Source of the DNA: Planococcus beigongshangi
GTDB lineage: Bacteria; Bacillota; Bacilli; Bacillales_A; Planococcaceae
NCBI RefSeq assembly: GCF_016820495.1
Contig: NZ_JADHDU010000002.1
Coordinates: 535,476 to 599,475 of the forward strand
Direction of reading: 5' to 3'
DNA: 64,000 nt
Each line of letters begins with the position of its first letter. The first letter of the stretch is position 1. The notes under the pieces are model-generated. The model was given only the letters and a program-made list of their open reading frames with translations. It did not search any database and was not told the DNA's origin. A program made the position numbers and the translations under genes. Below are positions 47,387 to 56,818 of the stretch, in pieces.

Positions 47387-48976
47387 ATGAACTCAGTTAA
47401 CTTGCAAAACGATTTGAAAGATCTTTTAAACGGCTCCAATGTCAATGTCCAATGGTCGGTTCCACAATTGGTGGAAGCTGCCACTTCACGCGGAGAAGCA
47501 GTTTTGACGCGCGAAGGCGCTGTGAAAGCCGAAACGGGGAAATACACTGGCCGCTCGCCTAAAGACAAGTATATGGTAGAAGAAGATATTTCGAAAGATA
47601 AAATTGACTGGGGTTCAGTAAACCGTCCGATTTCTTCTGAAATTTTTGAGAACCTGTATGCAAAAGTCCTTAAACACTTAAAAGAAAAAGATGAGTTGTT
47701 CGTGTTCAAAGGCTTTGCTGGTGCAGACCCTGAATCACGCCTGCACATCCAGACGATAAACGAATACGCGTGGCATAACCTGTTTGCCCACCAATTATTC
47801 ATCCGTCCGACTGCCGAAGAGATGAAAATCCATGATGCCCAGTTTACGGTTGTCTATGCACCGACTTTCAAAGCTGATCCGGCTGTCGATGGCACAGATA
47901 CAGAAACGTTCATCATCGTTTCAATGGAACAGAAAGTGATTCTGATCGGCGGCACTGAATATGCTGGCGAAATGAAAAAATCGATCTTCTCCATCATGAA
48001 CTATATCCTTCCTGAAAAAGGCATCCTGCCAATGCACTGTTCAGCAAACGTGGGCCAGGACGGCGATGTCGCCCTATTCTTCGGATTGTCGGGTACTGGC
48101 AAAACGACACTTTCCGCAGATCAGGACCGGAAACTCATCGGTGATGACGAGCATGGCTGGTCTGATAACGGCGTGTTCAATATCGAAGGCGGCTGCTATG
48201 CGAAAACGATCAACCTGTCACGTGAAAACGAGCCGCAGATTTTCGATGCTATCCGATTCGGATCGGTTCTTGAAAATGTTGTCGTTGATCCGGAAACACG
48301 CATCCCTGATTACGATGACGGTTCATTGACTGAAAATACGCGCGCTGCTTATCCGATCGATGCAATCGACAACAGCATCCAGCCTTCATTGGCCGGACAT
48401 CCGAAAACGATCGTCTTCCTGACTGCTGATGCTTTCGGCGTATTGCCTCCTATCAGCCGTTTGTCGAAGGAACAGGCAATGTATCACTTCCTGAGCGGCT
48501 ATACTTCGAAGCTTGCCGGCACAGAGCGCGGCATCACTTCACCTGAAGCGACATTCTCGACTTGCTTTGGTTCACCGTTCCTGCCGCTTCATGCGACAGT
48601 TTACGCAGAAATGCTCGGCAATAAAATCGATGAGCACGAAGTCGAAGTCTTCCTGGTCAACACAGGCTGGACCGGCGGCGAGTACGGCGTCGGCAACCGC
48701 ATGAAACTTTCATATACACGCACAATGGTTCGCGCAGCGATCAAAGGCGAATTGAATGGCGTGGCTACGGAACAGGAAGCCGTATTCGGCCTCAGCATTC
48801 CACAGGAAATTCAAGGAGTGCCGACTGAAGTTCTGAACCCGCGTGACGCATGGGCTGATAAAGCAGCCTACGATGCAAAAGCTAACGAACTTGCTCAAAA
48901 ATTCCAGGACAATTTCAAGAAATTCGGTACCGTATCCACTGACATCAGTGCTAAAGGCGGTCCATTGAATAAATGA
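47387..48976 (+). CDS. pckA: Phosphoenolpyruvate carboxykinase (ATP)
   Basis: Gluconeogenic enzyme converting oxaloacetate and ATP to PEP. The 529 residues show RSPKDK (substrate loop), [30 protein letters not shown] with the P-loop [15 protein letters not shown] (metal site) and GGEYGVG. ATG 47387 is preceded by AAGGAAGG. Diverges from metK; regulation by a gluconeogenesis repressor is likely, but no operator was identified. Confidence 0.97.
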   Translation: MNSVNLQNDLKDLLNGSNVNVQWSVPQLVEAATSRGEAVLTREGAVKAETGKYTGRSPKDKYMVEEDISKDKIDWGSVNRPISSEIFENLYAKVLKHLKEKDELFVFKGFAGADPESRLHIQTINEYAWHNLFAHQLFIRPTAEEMKIHDAQFTVVYAPTFKADPAVDGTDTETFIIVSMEQKVILIGGTEYAGEMKKSIFSIMNYILPEKGILPMHCSANVGQDGDVALFFGLSGTGKTTLSADQDRKLIGDDEHGWSDNGVFNIEGGCYAKTINLSRENEPQIFDAIRFGSVLENVVVDPETRIPDYDDGSLTENTRAAYPIDAIDNSIQPSLAGHPKTIVFLTADAFGVLPPISRLSKEQAMYHFLSGYTSKLAGTERGITSPEATFSTCFGSPFLPLHATVYAEMLGNKIDEHEVEVFLVNTGWTGGEYGVGNRMKLSYTRTMVRAAIKGELNGVATEQEAVFGLSIPQEIQGVPTEVLNPRDAWADKAAYDAKANELAQKFQDNFKKFGTVSTDISAKGGPLNK

Positions 48977-48981
48977 TAAGC

Positions 48982-49020
48982 AAAAGCACATCCGGCCCTT
49001 TCGCCGGATGTGCTTTTTTT
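48982..49020. terminator. Terminator between pckA and ytmA
   Basis: AAAAGCACATCCGGC/GCCGGATGTGCTTTT followed by T3-T7; serves both convergent genes. Confidence 0.93.
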
Positions 49021-49025
49021 CTATC

Positions 49026-49805
49026 TTATTGTTCCTGTTCCTTCATCCAATGTGCCAAAGCGGCAACGGTCTTGCGGTTGGCTGCCGGCGGAAAGAAATG
49101 CGTATAATCCGGGAAATACCACGTTTCATGGGGCTGGCCATTCAGTTTCAACGCTTCTTCGAGAAGATAAGCCTGTGCAGGAAACACATTTTCATCTTTC
49201 AGGCCGTGGATGATCAGCATGGGAACCGTTGCTTCATCCAGCCTCAGAAGCGGATTCCGCTCTTCATAGGCTGTCAGTGCGTTGTTCGGTGTGCCGCCGT
49301 AAATGCGTTTCATCATCCGTCGCATATCCGGCCGCTCCTTGTAGGTCAGCACCGTATCCGTGACCCCTGCCCATGTCACAAGAGAAGTGATGTCATCACG
49401 CAGCACAGCCGTCCACAACGCCATGATGCCGCCCCTGGAAAATGCCAGCAGATGCACATGGCCATTGCTGAATTGTTTCAGCACATCCACCGCGTGAACA
49501 GCGTCCCAGCGGTCAGCGCCGGCAAATTCATCTTTGCCTTCCCCTCCGCGGTTGCCTCTGTAATAAGGGGCGAAAACGACAAACCCCTGTGCCGCATATT
49601 GTGCCGCCCTTGCCGGACGCACCATGCCGATGGATTGGATGCCGCCGCGCAAATAGAGCAGTCCGCTGTAATCGCCCGGCTCTTTCGGTTCAGCCAGTAA
49701 GCCCTTGACTTTCAAACCTTCAGACCAATAAACGATTTCCGTCAGTTTCACTTTGGGGTTCGGTGAAGGATAGATCCTTTTCGATTCAATCTTTCCATTT
49801 TCCAT
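49026..49805 (-). CDS. ytmA: Prolyl-oligopeptidase-type hydrolase YtmA
   Basis: The 259-residue alpha/beta hydrolase has the nucleophile elbow AFSRGGIMALW (serine in FSRGG), YLRGGIQSIGMVRP, YYRGNRGGEG, and a late IHGLKDENV and HFFPP (Asp and His region). It is close to B. subtilis YtmA, whose substrate is unknown. The start overlaps the end of ytkD by 20 bases, so the two are translated together. Confidence 0.85.
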   Translation of the reverse strand: MENGKIESKRIYPSPNPKVKLTEIVYWSEGLKVKGLLAEPKEPGDYSGLLYLRGGIQSIGMVRPARAAQYAAQGFVVFAPYYRGNRGGEGKDEFAGADRWDAVHAVDVLKQFSNGHVHLLAFSRGGIMALWTAVLRDDITSLVTWAGVTDTVLTYKERPDMRRMMKRIYGGTPNNALTAYEERNPLLRLDEATVPMLIIHGLKDENVFPAQAYLLEEALKLNGQPHETWYFPDYTHFFPPAANRKTVAALAHWMKEQEQ

Positions 49806-50244
49806 TTGCTTTCACCTGCTTCAACAAACTTTTCATGCCCTCATCTTTCATTAAAAAACTGTAGGAATCATCGAGTGCCAATTCCTCTTCCAAAATGGGT
49901 CCGTTCGTCTCCATCAATTCGATTTTCTCGATAGCTGACACTTTCGCCAGAAATACGGTCTTGCAAAAAGGGGGGCTGCCGTCGACAAAATACTCCGCAA
50001 ACCATTCCAGTTCATCAATCACTGCACCGGTCTCTTCGTAGACTTCTCGGACCGCCGCTTCTGTCAGGCTTTCCCCCTCTTCCGCCTTGCCACCGGGAAA
50101 TTCAAGCCCCCGCTTCTTATCATCCGTCAAGAGCCAGCGCCCCTGCCAGCGCGAAATGACGAGCACATGCCGGCTCTCCATCTCAAATGCGTCCGGTTCA
50201 AATGATAATTTGCAACGGCAGCCATTCATATCCGTATACTCCAT
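49786..50244 (-). CDS. ytkD: Nudix nucleoside triphosphatase YtkD
   Basis: A complete Nudix box is visible, GKAEEGESLTEAAVREVYEE followed by TGA (about residues 53-75), in a protein of 152 residues matching YtkD, which sanitises oxidised purine nucleotides such as 8-oxo-dGTP. GGAGTGAAGG precedes the ATG. It lies between dps and ytmA, consistent with an oxidative stress setting. Confidence 0.88.
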   Translation of the reverse strand: MEYTDMNGCRCKLSFEPDAFEMESRHVLVISRWQGRWLLTDDKKRGLEFPGGKAEEGESLTEAAVREVYEETGAVIDELEWFAEYFVDGSPPFCKTVFLAKVSAIEKIELMETNGPILEEELALDDSYSFLMKDEGMKSLLKQVKANGKWKD

Positions 50245-50264
50245 TGTCCTTCACTCCTGTACAA

Positions 50265-50303
50265 ATAAAAAAAGCGCACACAATCCCGAACGTGTGCGCT
50301 TTG
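50265..50303 (-). terminator. dps terminator
   Basis: AAAGCGCACAC...GTGTGCGCTTT followed by TTTTATTTG on the minus strand. Confidence 0.88.
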
Positions 50304-50315
50304 TGTAATTCTATT

Positions 50316-50762
50316 CTACTTCTTTTCACCAAGGAATGCAGAAAGCATCCATGAATGCTTCTCCAGATTCTGATGGATGGCATTCAGCATATCTTCTGTC
50401 ATGTCATCTCCGTCTTCAGCTGCGAGTTCCATGCCTCTCTTGAGTGAAACCATGATCTTGTCATAATCGCTGACAACCGCATCAACCATTTCTTCGGCAC
50501 TTTCCTTGCTGCTGGCTTCTGATACAACCGACAATTCAAGCTGCTCCTTCATTGTTGCTACCGGTTTGCCGCCAAGTGCCAGCAGCCGTTCCGCAATTTC
50601 ATCCATGTGCAGCGTCGCTTCATTATAAAGTTCTTCAAATTTCACATGCAGCGTGAAAAATGACGGCCCTTTTACATACCAGTGAAAGTTATGTAATTTC
50701 GTATACATGACTGACCATGTTGCTACCTGTACGTTTAACTCTTCGTTTAATTCTTTTGACAT
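50316..50762 (-). CDS. dps: Dps-family ferritin-like DNA-protecting protein
   Basis: The 148-residue four-helix protein has the Dps ferroxidase pattern [26 protein letters not shown] followed by [14 protein letters not shown], here split: HNFHWYVKG (metal His), [10 protein letters not shown] (Glu/Asp ligands) and [14 protein letters not shown]. Dodecamers oxidise and store iron and shield DNA. A SigB-like promoter (50811-50836) suggests general-stress induction. Confidence 0.92.
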   Translation of the reverse strand: MSKELNEELNVQVATWSVMYTKLHNFHWYVKGPSFFTLHVKFEELYNEATLHMDEIAERLLALGGKPVATMKEQLELSVVSEASSKESAEEMVDAVVSDYDKIMVSLKRGMELAAEDGDDMTEDMLNAIHQNLEKHSWMLSAFLGEKK

Positions 50763-50810
50763 TCAAATCCACTCTCCATTTCAATTTTTATAAGTTCTTC
50801 TACTTTATTA

Positions 50811-50836
50811 ATACCTTTAAAGCCCCTACAATAAAC
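50811..50836 (-). promoter_or_regulatory. SigB-type promoter of dps
   Basis: GTTTAT (50836-50831), 14 bases, AGGTAT (50816-50811) on the minus strand; 5/6 at both boxes against GTTTAA/GGGTAT. Confidence 0.7.
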
Positions 50837-50878
50837 ATATGAATCTTCCAATACAATGGAAAGAAGAGAGCGAACAAT

Positions 50879-51109
50879 ATGAAAACCCTACTGATCAAGC
50901 TGTTCCGCTTTTATCAGCGGTTCATTTCCCCACTGTCTCCACCGAGTTGCCGTTTCTATCCGACCTGCTCCCATTACGGGATCGAAGCCGTGGAAAAGCA
51001 CGGTGCGTTGAAAGGCGGTTACCTGGCGATAAAGCGGATTCTCAGCTGCCATCCCTTCCATAAAGGCGGCGTGGATTTCGTACCTGAAAAATGGCCTCCA
51101 AAAAAATAA
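50879..51109 (+). CDS. yidD: Membrane protein insertion efficiency factor YidD
   Basis: The 76-residue protein has the full YidD signature: [31 protein letters not shown], here [17 protein letters not shown] with conserved cysteines, then [15 protein letters not shown]. It associates with the inner face of the membrane and helps YidC-dependent insertion. Ribosome site is weak (AGAGAGCG). The stop overlaps its terminator. Confidence 0.9.
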   Translation: MKTLLIKLFRFYQRFISPLSPPSCRFYPTCSHYGIEAVEKHGALKGGYLAIKRILSCHPFHKGGVDFVPEKWPPKK

Positions 51110-51121
51110 TTGGAGGTTTTT
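51095..51121 (+). terminator. yidD terminator overlapping the stop codon
   Basis: CCTCCA...TGGAGG with T5; the TAA (51107-51109) is in the loop. Confidence 0.8.
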
Positions 51122-51167
51122 CTTGTGTTTAAAAACAGAATCCTGTAAGATACTTATTGTCAATAAA

Positions 51168-51182
51168 ACGTAACCGTTACAA
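51168..51182. promoter_or_regulatory. Possible Zur-type operator before the zinc-binding protein gene
   Basis: ACGTAACCGTTACAA includes the perfect palindrome GTAAC-C-GTTAC, resembling the Bacillus Zur box TCGTAATnATTACGA at most positions. It lies 15 bases before the ATG. Confidence 0.45.
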
Positions 51183-51196
51183 TTTGGAGGAACATT

Positions 51197-52204
51197 ATGA
51201 AAAAACCAGCTTTATTCATCCTCATGATCACTGTTCTTATTTTAGCAGCATGCGGCGCTGACGAAACGGACAACAGCGATTCAACAGCAGATACATCAAA
51301 AATCAAAGTCTATACGACCGTCTATCCTCTGACCTATTTTACCGAACGCATCGGCGGTGATTTCGTCGACGTCACTTCCGTCTACCCTGCCGGAGCCAAT
51401 GAGCACACGTTCGAGCCGACCCAGCAGGACATGATTGCCATCGCTGAAGCAGACTTGATGTTCTATATCGGCCTTGGCCTGGAAGGATTCATCGACAGCG
51501 CAAAGAAAACCCTGGAAGGTGAAGATGTCGAATTCACGGCTCTCGCCGATGCCATCACGGATGAGCGCCTGGAAGAAGCCCTGCACCGTGACGGTGAAGA
51601 AAGTCATGAAGACGACCATGAACACGAAGATGATCACGATGAATCTGGTCATGAAGAGGGTCATGAAGGCCATAACCATGGTTCAACCGACCCTCATATC
51701 TGGATGTCGCCAAAATTGAGCCAGGATCTGGCGGATTCGATCAAAGAATCATTGATCGCCAAAGATTCAGCCAACGCAGAAACATACGAAGCAAACCATG
51801 AAGCACTGATCAAGGAACTTCAACAACTCGACCAGTCATTCAGCGAATTGCATGAACAGGTGTCAAACGATACTTTCTTTGTCTCACATGCAGCCTTCAC
51901 ATATCTTGCAGAGCCATACGGCTTCCAGCAGGTCGCAGTCGCAGGATTGAACAGCCAGGATGAACCTTCGCAAAAAGAGTTGACTGAAATTGTGGAGCTG
52001 GCCCGTGAAAAGAACATCGAATATATTGTGTTTGAACAGAATGTCTCTTCCAACCTGACAGAAGTCGTGCAGAAGGAAGTCGGCGCTGAAGCTGTCGAAA
52101 TGCACAATCTCGGTGTATTGACGCAGGAAAACATCGATAATAATGAAACTTATTTCTCCTTGATGCAGAGAAACCTTGAAGTGCTGGAAACGATATTGCA
52201 ATAA
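51197..52204 (+). CDS. Zinc/metal ABC-transporter substrate-binding lipoprotein (ZnuA/AdcA family)
   Basis: The 335-residue lipoprotein has lipobox LAAC with Cys19, a cluster A-I metal-binding fold and a long His/Asp/Glu-rich loop at about 132-160 (HEDDHEHEDDHDESGHEEGH) preceding DPHIWMSP. Metal ligands are visible in EHTFEPTQQD, DPHIW, SHAAF and the late NVSSNLTEVV region. Such proteins capture zinc or manganese outside the membrane. GGAGG precedes the ATG. No permease or ATPase gene is adjacent, so it must use components elsewhere. A Zur-like box lies upstream. Confidence 0.86.
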   Translation: MKKPALFILMITVLILAACGADETDNSDSTADTSKIKVYTTVYPLTYFTERIGGDFVDVTSVYPAGANEHTFEPTQQDMIAIAEADLMFYIGLGLEGFIDSAKKTLEGEDVEFTALADAITDERLEEALHRDGEESHEDDHEHEDDHDESGHEEGHEGHNHGSTDPHIWMSPKLSQDLADSIKESLIAKDSANAETYEANHEALIKELQQLDQSFSELHEQVSNDTFFVSHAAFTYLAEPYGFQQVAVAGLNSQDEPSQKELTEIVELAREKNIEYIVFEQNVSSNLTEVVQKEVGAEAVEMHNLGVLTQENIDNNETYFSLMQRNLEVLETILQ

Positions 52205-52207
52205 AAT

Positions 52208-52241
52208 AAAGCGTCCAATGGAATCCCATTGGACGCTTTTT
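52208..52241 (+). terminator. Terminator of the zinc-binding lipoprotein gene
   Basis: AAGCGTCCAATGG-AATC-CCATTGGACGCTTTTT, just after the stop. Confidence 0.93.
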
Positions 52242-52277
52242 CTATTGTATTCACTTCTAGGCTTTCCTTGAACGGAT

Positions 52278-52850
52278 TCAGCCCTCTTGACTGCCGAAAA
52301 CCGATGAAGAGATTTTTTTCCTCGCCATTTTCCTGAATGCAGCAAGTAAAATTATGAAGGCGATATTCAAGATCAATAGGAGAATCACCAAGGCAATCAG
52401 CAGCATCCGGAAATAATCAGAGCCGGATACCTTACCGACAGCCCCCATCGCAAGCATCAACAGGCTCAACGGGATATAAAGGTTAAACAGTCGCCTGGTC
52501 CGATCTGCCAAGTCTTTTCTGCCGGCTTTCTCAGCAATTTCTCTAAGCATCCTGAATAAGTAGAATGTCAGCACCACTTCACCGGCAAATACAAAGTTGG
52601 AAAAATAATGCCAGGCTCCACTTTGAATCAGATTAAAATCGATGAAAACGGATGGAATAGATAGAAAGATGAGGATCGTTGAAAAAATCGAAGCGCTTTT
52701 GCCATCTGCATATTTTTCCGACAGCTTCAGGCAACCCACCGCAATCAGCAAATAACCGATCGGATCAGCAAGAAGGTCCACACCGATCCGGATATCAAGA
52801 AAAATGAATACCGTTCCATATAAAATCCGGCTTAATGCTCTTTCCATCAT
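52278..52850 (-). CDS. Polytopic membrane protein of unknown function (third gene of a membrane operon)
   Basis: 190 residues with about five hydrophobic helices (e.g. PIGYLLIAVGCLKL, ASIFSTILIFLSIPS, MLLIALVILLLILNIAFIILL) and a basic C-terminus. I do not recognise the family. Its start overlaps the stop of the preceding gene by four bases (ATGA) with GGAG seven bases upstream, so it is translationally coupled. It lies in an operon with two other uncharacterised membrane genes. Confidence 0.68.
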   Translation of the reverse strand: MMERALSRILYGTVFIFLDIRIGVDLLADPIGYLLIAVGCLKLSEKYADGKSASIFSTILIFLSIPSVFIDFNLIQSGAWHYFSNFVFAGEVVLTFYLFRMLREIAEKAGRKDLADRTRRLFNLYIPLSLLMLAMGAVGKVSGSDYFRMLLIALVILLLILNIAFIILLAAFRKMARKKISSSVFGSQEG

Positions 52851-53743
52851 TTTGCGGCTCCTTTGCGTTCAATGATCGCTTTGATATTCAAGGATTCCCA
52901 TTCAGGCAATTGCAGAAGAAATGCAGGAACATCCACTGTCTTACCGCTATCAGTAGTTCCTTCGATCATCATCCAGGAGTTGATAACGGAACTTACTCGG
53001 GTGGTATTCCGCATGGTATAGGCAAACTCCTCGCCTTTTTCAAGTATTAAAGGATACTCCAGATTCCGGTGATCTTCACCTTCTGCATGCATTTCTGAAA
53101 AATCATCTGTTAAACCAGACAACTTTGCCTGGTTACCGGAAACGCCCGGATGGATTTTCAGGTTCCCGGCATATTCCTCCGGCAGATGAGGAATTAGCGC
53201 TGTAATGGACATCTTCTCTTCCGCTTGATAGATGGAGGCACTTCCCTCAGTGCCATTCATGCTAAAATTATTGGTCAGATAAGATTGGCCTGGTTGCTCA
53301 TAAGGATGGATAATGATTTCACCGATATCTGCCACTACAGGTTTCCTATCCGAAAAGTGGACCGTCATTTCATTAAAAATCTTTTCTTCCTGCAGCATAG
53401 ACATCTCATATGGGTCCAGAACAATCCTGACCGACCTCAATTCGTATAGGCCATAGCGTTCAATCGCATATTCCTGCTGCGTAAACGGATCAGAAAAAAC
53501 ATCAGCGTAGCCCTCTTCGATATATCCCATAATTTCTCCGAACATGACATAGTTTATCGTATTTCGTTCATCTTTATTGGTTATATAATAAAGCTCAAGC
53601 GGCAGACCATGCTCGGAATATTCATCCAAATAATGATCCAGGAAAACCGGGTGCTCCAGATGCTCTGAACTTGCATAAGCGCCTACGGCAAACCAACCGA
53701 TAATGATTGAGAGCAATATACTGAAAAATAGCCGTGGATCCAT
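52847..53743 (-). CDS. Membrane-anchored exported protein of unknown function (second gene of the operon)
   Basis: 298 residues from ATG 53743: one N-terminal membrane helix (about 5-25, LFFSILLSIIIGWFAVGAYA) then a large, acidic, probably extracytoplasmic beta-rich region. There is no lipobox or clear cleavage site, and no recognised domain. AAGGA is five bases before the chosen ATG, and GGAGG further up lies in the last codons of the previous gene. Earlier in-frame starts (TTG 53773, ATG 53767) are possible. Confidence 0.62.
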   Translation of the reverse strand: MDPRLFFSILLSIIIGWFAVGAYASSEHLEHPVFLDHYLDEYSEHGLPLELYYITNKDERNTINYVMFGEIMGYIEEGYADVFSDPFTQQEYAIERYGLYELRSVRIVLDPYEMSMLQEEKIFNEMTVHFSDRKPVVADIGEIIIHPYEQPGQSYLTNNFSMNGTEGSASIYQAEEKMSITALIPHLPEEYAGNLKIHPGVSGNQAKLSGLTDDFSEMHAEGEDHRNLEYPLILEKGEEFAYTMRNTTRVSSVINSWMMIEGTTDSGKTVDVPAFLLQLPEWESLNIKAIIERKGAAK

Positions 53744-53753
53744 TAAGTTCCTT

Positions 53754-54017
53754 TTACTTTCCTCCATCAGCAAGTTCCTGTTGCATTTTTATGTATTTCC
53801 GTTCCATCCGCCATTTCCCCAGAAATTCAAGAAAATTATATAAGCCAAAAAGCAGAACAGCAAAAATGCTCATTTCCACTAAAAACTTGAGCGGCGTTGC
53901 CCATTGAAAAACATCTGTACTGAATAAGCTGTACTCAAAAAAGTCCAGTTTAAGATAAGTCATATCAGCAATGGCGCTGACAATCAAAAACGAAAGCATG
54001 AATTTCCAGAAGTTCAT
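53754..54017 (-). CDS. Small membrane protein of unknown function (first gene of the operon)
   Basis: 87 residues with two hydrophobic helices (about 5-20 and 43-65: FLVEMSIFAVLLFGLYNFLEFL) and a charged C-terminus (WRMERKYIKMQQELADGGK). No family recognised. AAGGGGGG precedes the ATG; a good promoter lies at 54087-54115. Its last codons contain the GGAGG that may serve the next gene. Confidence 0.65.
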   Translation of the reverse strand: MNFWKFMLSFLIVSAIADMTYLKLDFFEYSLFSTDVFQWATPLKFLVEMSIFAVLLFGLYNFLEFLGKWRMERKYIKMQQELADGGK

Positions 54018-54086
54018 GAAAGCTCCCCCCTTTTGTGTTTATTGGTTCTCTTGCAGTTCAACAACCAACTTAATAATCACTGCCAA

Positions 54087-54115
54087 ACTATACAGAAAGT
54101 TCCAATTCCTGTTAA
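54087..54115 (-). promoter_or_regulatory. Promoter of the three-gene membrane operon
   Basis: TTAACA (54115-54110) and TATAGT (54092-54087), 17-base spacing, each 5/6 to the SigA consensus. Confidence 0.7.
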
Positions 54116-54152
54116 ACAAATCATATCATATCCCTTAAACTGAAAGATATAT

Positions 54153-54180
54153 AAAAAAAACGGACTATTTCAAGTCCGCT
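54153..54180 (-). terminator. menC terminator overlapping its stop codon
   Basis: GCGGACTT-gaaat-AGTCCG followed by T8; the menC TAG lies in the hairpin. Confidence 0.85.
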
Positions 54181-55247
54181 TTGTCCACTGCCACAGCATA
54201 CCCGATGCCGATATTTCCCTGTAATTGAATTGTTCCGTTTTCAACGACGATTTCAGGATAAATAATATCTTCATCCCAGAAATGCCGGGAACCTGAAAAA
54301 TCCCCGGGCAATACAAGATCCGGCAGTGAAGCCAACGCGAGATTGTGAGCTTTCGATACACCGAATTCAATCATGCCCCCGACCCACATTTCAATGCCGT
54401 GCTGACGGCATAATTCCACGATTTTCAACGTTTCATGCCAGCCGCCGAGCCGTCCCATTTTCATGACAATGATTTTGCCGGCCTGCATCTCAATCATGCG
54501 CTCCGCATCTTCGAAACTTTCGATGCTCTCATCCAGGCAAATCGGCGTCTGCATTTCAGCACTCGCTTTCGCATGAAGCCGCCATTCCTGTTCGCCGAAA
54601 GGCTGTTCGATCAGCGCAAATCCGATCGTATCAAATGCTAAAAGCCGTTGGAAACTATCCTTATCGAATCCGCCGTTTGCATCTGCAAAAAAGAGGATTT
54701 CCGGATAGCGGCTGACCGCCTCTTTCAGCAATTCCGTGTCTGAATCAGTCGATATTTTGATTTTGATGCGGCTATAGCCACCCTTTGCAGCCTGATCGAT
54801 TTCATTCGCCATACGCTCAGGTTTTGCAGCCACCACTACACCTGCTGGAATCCGCTTTTGCTCGCCGCCGACATATTTCCATAACGGCAAATTTCCATGT
54901 TTCGCAAACAAGTCCCACACAGCCATTTCAATTGCCGCTTTCGCCATCCTATTGCCTTTGACATGGCCGAAAACTGCATGGACTTCATCTGGCCCATTCA
55001 ATTCTTTCCCCATCAATAACGGCTTAAGCACCTGCTCCATCACGAAAGCACAGCTTTCCACCGTTTCTTCTGTATACCAGGGCGTCGAAAAAGCGACGCA
55101 TTCCCCGTATCCCTCGACTGCGCGATCAGAAACCACGGCAACCAGGATCGATTCACGCTCATTGACAGTTTCCAGCGAAGTGATGAAAGGCTTATTCAGC
55201 TTTTTCTTCACACGCTGAAAGCGGATCTCCCGAATCGTCAAACCCAT
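54165..55247 (-). CDS. menC: o-Succinylbenzoate synthase
   Basis: Enolase-superfamily dehydratase converting SHCHC to o-succinylbenzoate in menaquinone synthesis. 360 residues with the superfamily ligands in ADANGGF, LIEQPF and CLDESIES, the catalytic KIKIS lysine on strand 2 and KMGRLGGW on strand 6. It overlaps menE by ten bases, so menE-menC are coupled. Confidence 0.92.
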   Translation of the reverse strand: MGLTIREIRFQRVKKKLNKPFITSLETVNERESILVAVVSDRAVEGYGECVAFSTPWYTEETVESCAFVMEQVLKPLLMGKELNGPDEVHAVFGHVKGNRMAKAAIEMAVWDLFAKHGNLPLWKYVGGEQKRIPAGVVVAAKPERMANEIDQAAKGGYSRIKIKISTDSDTELLKEAVSRYPEILFFADANGGFDKDSFQRLLAFDTIGFALIEQPFGEQEWRLHAKASAEMQTPICLDESIESFEDAERMIEMQAGKIIVMKMGRLGGWHETLKIVELCRQHGIEMWVGGMIEFGVSKAHNLALASLPDLVLPGDFSGSRHFWDEDIIYPEIVVENGTIQLQGNIGIGYAVAVDKADLK

Positions 55248-56671
55248 GATTTCAGCTCTCTTCTAAGCACCTTATTGGAAGCATTGCGCGGCAGCGATTC
55301 CACAAAATGGATGTGCTTCGGTATTTTATAGCCGGCAAGCTGTTTCCTCAGAAATTCTGTCAGTTTTTCTTTTGGCACTTCTTCAGCCAATACTATAAAA
55401 GCCGCCGGCACTTCACCCCATTTTTCGTCAGGCATGCCGCAAACCCCGGCTTCCCTTACTGCCGGATGCCCCAGCAGCACTTTCTCGATTTCCGCCGGAT
55501 AGATATTTTCACCGCCGGACACAATCAGATCCGAACGCCGGTCCACCACAAACAGAAAGCCTTCATCGTCCAGAAAGCCGATGTCGCCGGTATGGAACCA
55601 GCCATCCTGCCGCACTTGGCGGTCAGCGTATTTTCCGATATACCCTGGCGTCACCTGAGGCCCCCGGATCTGGATCTCGCCTTTTTCACCAGCCGCTTCA
55701 TTTTCACCGATCCGGATCTGGTATAAAAATAAAGGCTTGCCGGATGAACCGATTTTCCGCTTCGCATCGCCTGCTTGCAATGTTGTCGTCTGTGAAGACG
55801 TTTCCGTCATGCCATAAGTCTGCAATACGGAAATACCGAATTTTTCAGCGCGTTCGATATAAGAGACCGGTACCGGTCCGCCGCCTCCCAGCATCGATTT
55901 AAAGTCAGCAGACACTTCCAGTCCTTTTGTCTCCAATTCATGCAGCACCCGCTCCAGCGTCACCGCAACCACTGACATATGTGTGACTGTGCCTTGATTT
56001 AATTGCTCAGCGCAAACTGCTGCGTCAAATTTCGGATGCAGCTGAACACCCATGCCGTAAATGAGTGAACGCATCAGGATCGAAAATCCGCTGATGTGGA
56101 ATAACGGCATGACACAAAGCCAGACATCGCCCGGTGAAATACCGATATTGAGAGCTGATGAAACGGCACTCGAAAAATGATTTTGCGCCGTCTGCCGTAC
56201 ACCTTTCGGATAACCGGTCGTTCCGGATGTATACATGATAGAAATCGTGCGGTCTTCCGGCCATTCGCCAGCAGGCTTAAATTCTGCAGTGGCTGTATTT
56301 CTGATATCACTGAACCGGATTTTATTGTCGAATTCGATTTTCCCTTGCAATTCCTCATCCACCAGCAGATGGGATGCCGTTGAATCCTCCAGTTGATAGT
56401 CAAGTTCCGCCGCTGACAGCCGCTCATTCAGCATGACCATTTCAAATCCGGCATGCAGGCAGGCATACATGACGAAAACTGATTCGGGATTTGATTTCGC
56501 AAGAATCGCCACTCTTGAATCAGGGCTGATGCCAAGCCGGTTCAGACGTCCTGCATAATCAAGGGCAATTTCGTTTATCTCGGAAAACGTCCATTGCCGT
56601 TCGCCAAACGACAAGGCCATTCGGCTGCCGCTCAAATGGGCTCTTTGACTAAGCCAGTTTGGATAACTCAT
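55238..56671 (-). CDS. menE: o-Succinylbenzoate--CoA ligase
   Basis: ANL-superfamily adenylating enzyme, 477 residues: MYTSGTTGYPKGVRQT, YGMTETSSQ, GWFHTGDIGF, and the C-terminal lysine motif RNASNKVLRREL. It activates o-succinylbenzoate for MenB. GGAAAGGA precedes the ATG. It is separated from menB by a terminator and so belongs to a second transcript with menC. Confidence 0.94.
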   Translation of the reverse strand: MSYPNWLSQRAHLSGSRMALSFGERQWTFSEINEIALDYAGRLNRLGISPDSRVAILAKSNPESVFVMYACLHAGFEMVMLNERLSAAELDYQLEDSTASHLLVDEELQGKIEFDNKIRFSDIRNTATAEFKPAGEWPEDRTISIMYTSGTTGYPKGVRQTAQNHFSSAVSSALNIGISPGDVWLCVMPLFHISGFSILMRSLIYGMGVQLHPKFDAAVCAEQLNQGTVTHMSVVAVTLERVLHELETKGLEVSADFKSMLGGGGPVPVSYIERAEKFGISVLQTYGMTETSSQTTTLQAGDAKRKIGSSGKPLFLYQIRIGENEAAGEKGEIQIRGPQVTPGYIGKYADRQVRQDGWFHTGDIGFLDDEGFLFVVDRRSDLIVSGGENIYPAEIEKVLLGHPAVREAGVCGMPDEKWGEVPAAFIVLAEEVPKEKLTEFLRKQLAGYKIPKHIHFVESLPRNASNKVLRRELKSWV

Positions 56672-56774
56672 TTTTCAAAATCCTTTCCTTGTCTCAATAA
56701 TCCAATAGATTGAAAGATTCAATCCCATCATAACTTTTAGTATAAATCTTCATTGTATATACTTCTGTTATTAC

Positions 56775-56805
56775 CAAAAAAAGCTGCCCCCGGAAGGACA
56801 GCTTT
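56775..56805 (-). terminator. menFDHB terminator
   Basis: AAAGCTGtCC-TTCC-GGgGGCAGCTTT followed by TTTTGG, 14 bases after the menB stop. Confidence 0.86.
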
Positions 56806-56818
56806 CAATTATGAATGA

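Noticed and set aside
50779..50793. PerR box before dps (TTATAAAAATTGAAA)
   Set aside because: Only about 11 of 14 informative positions fit and the second half is poor; AT-rich sequence gives such matches by chance.
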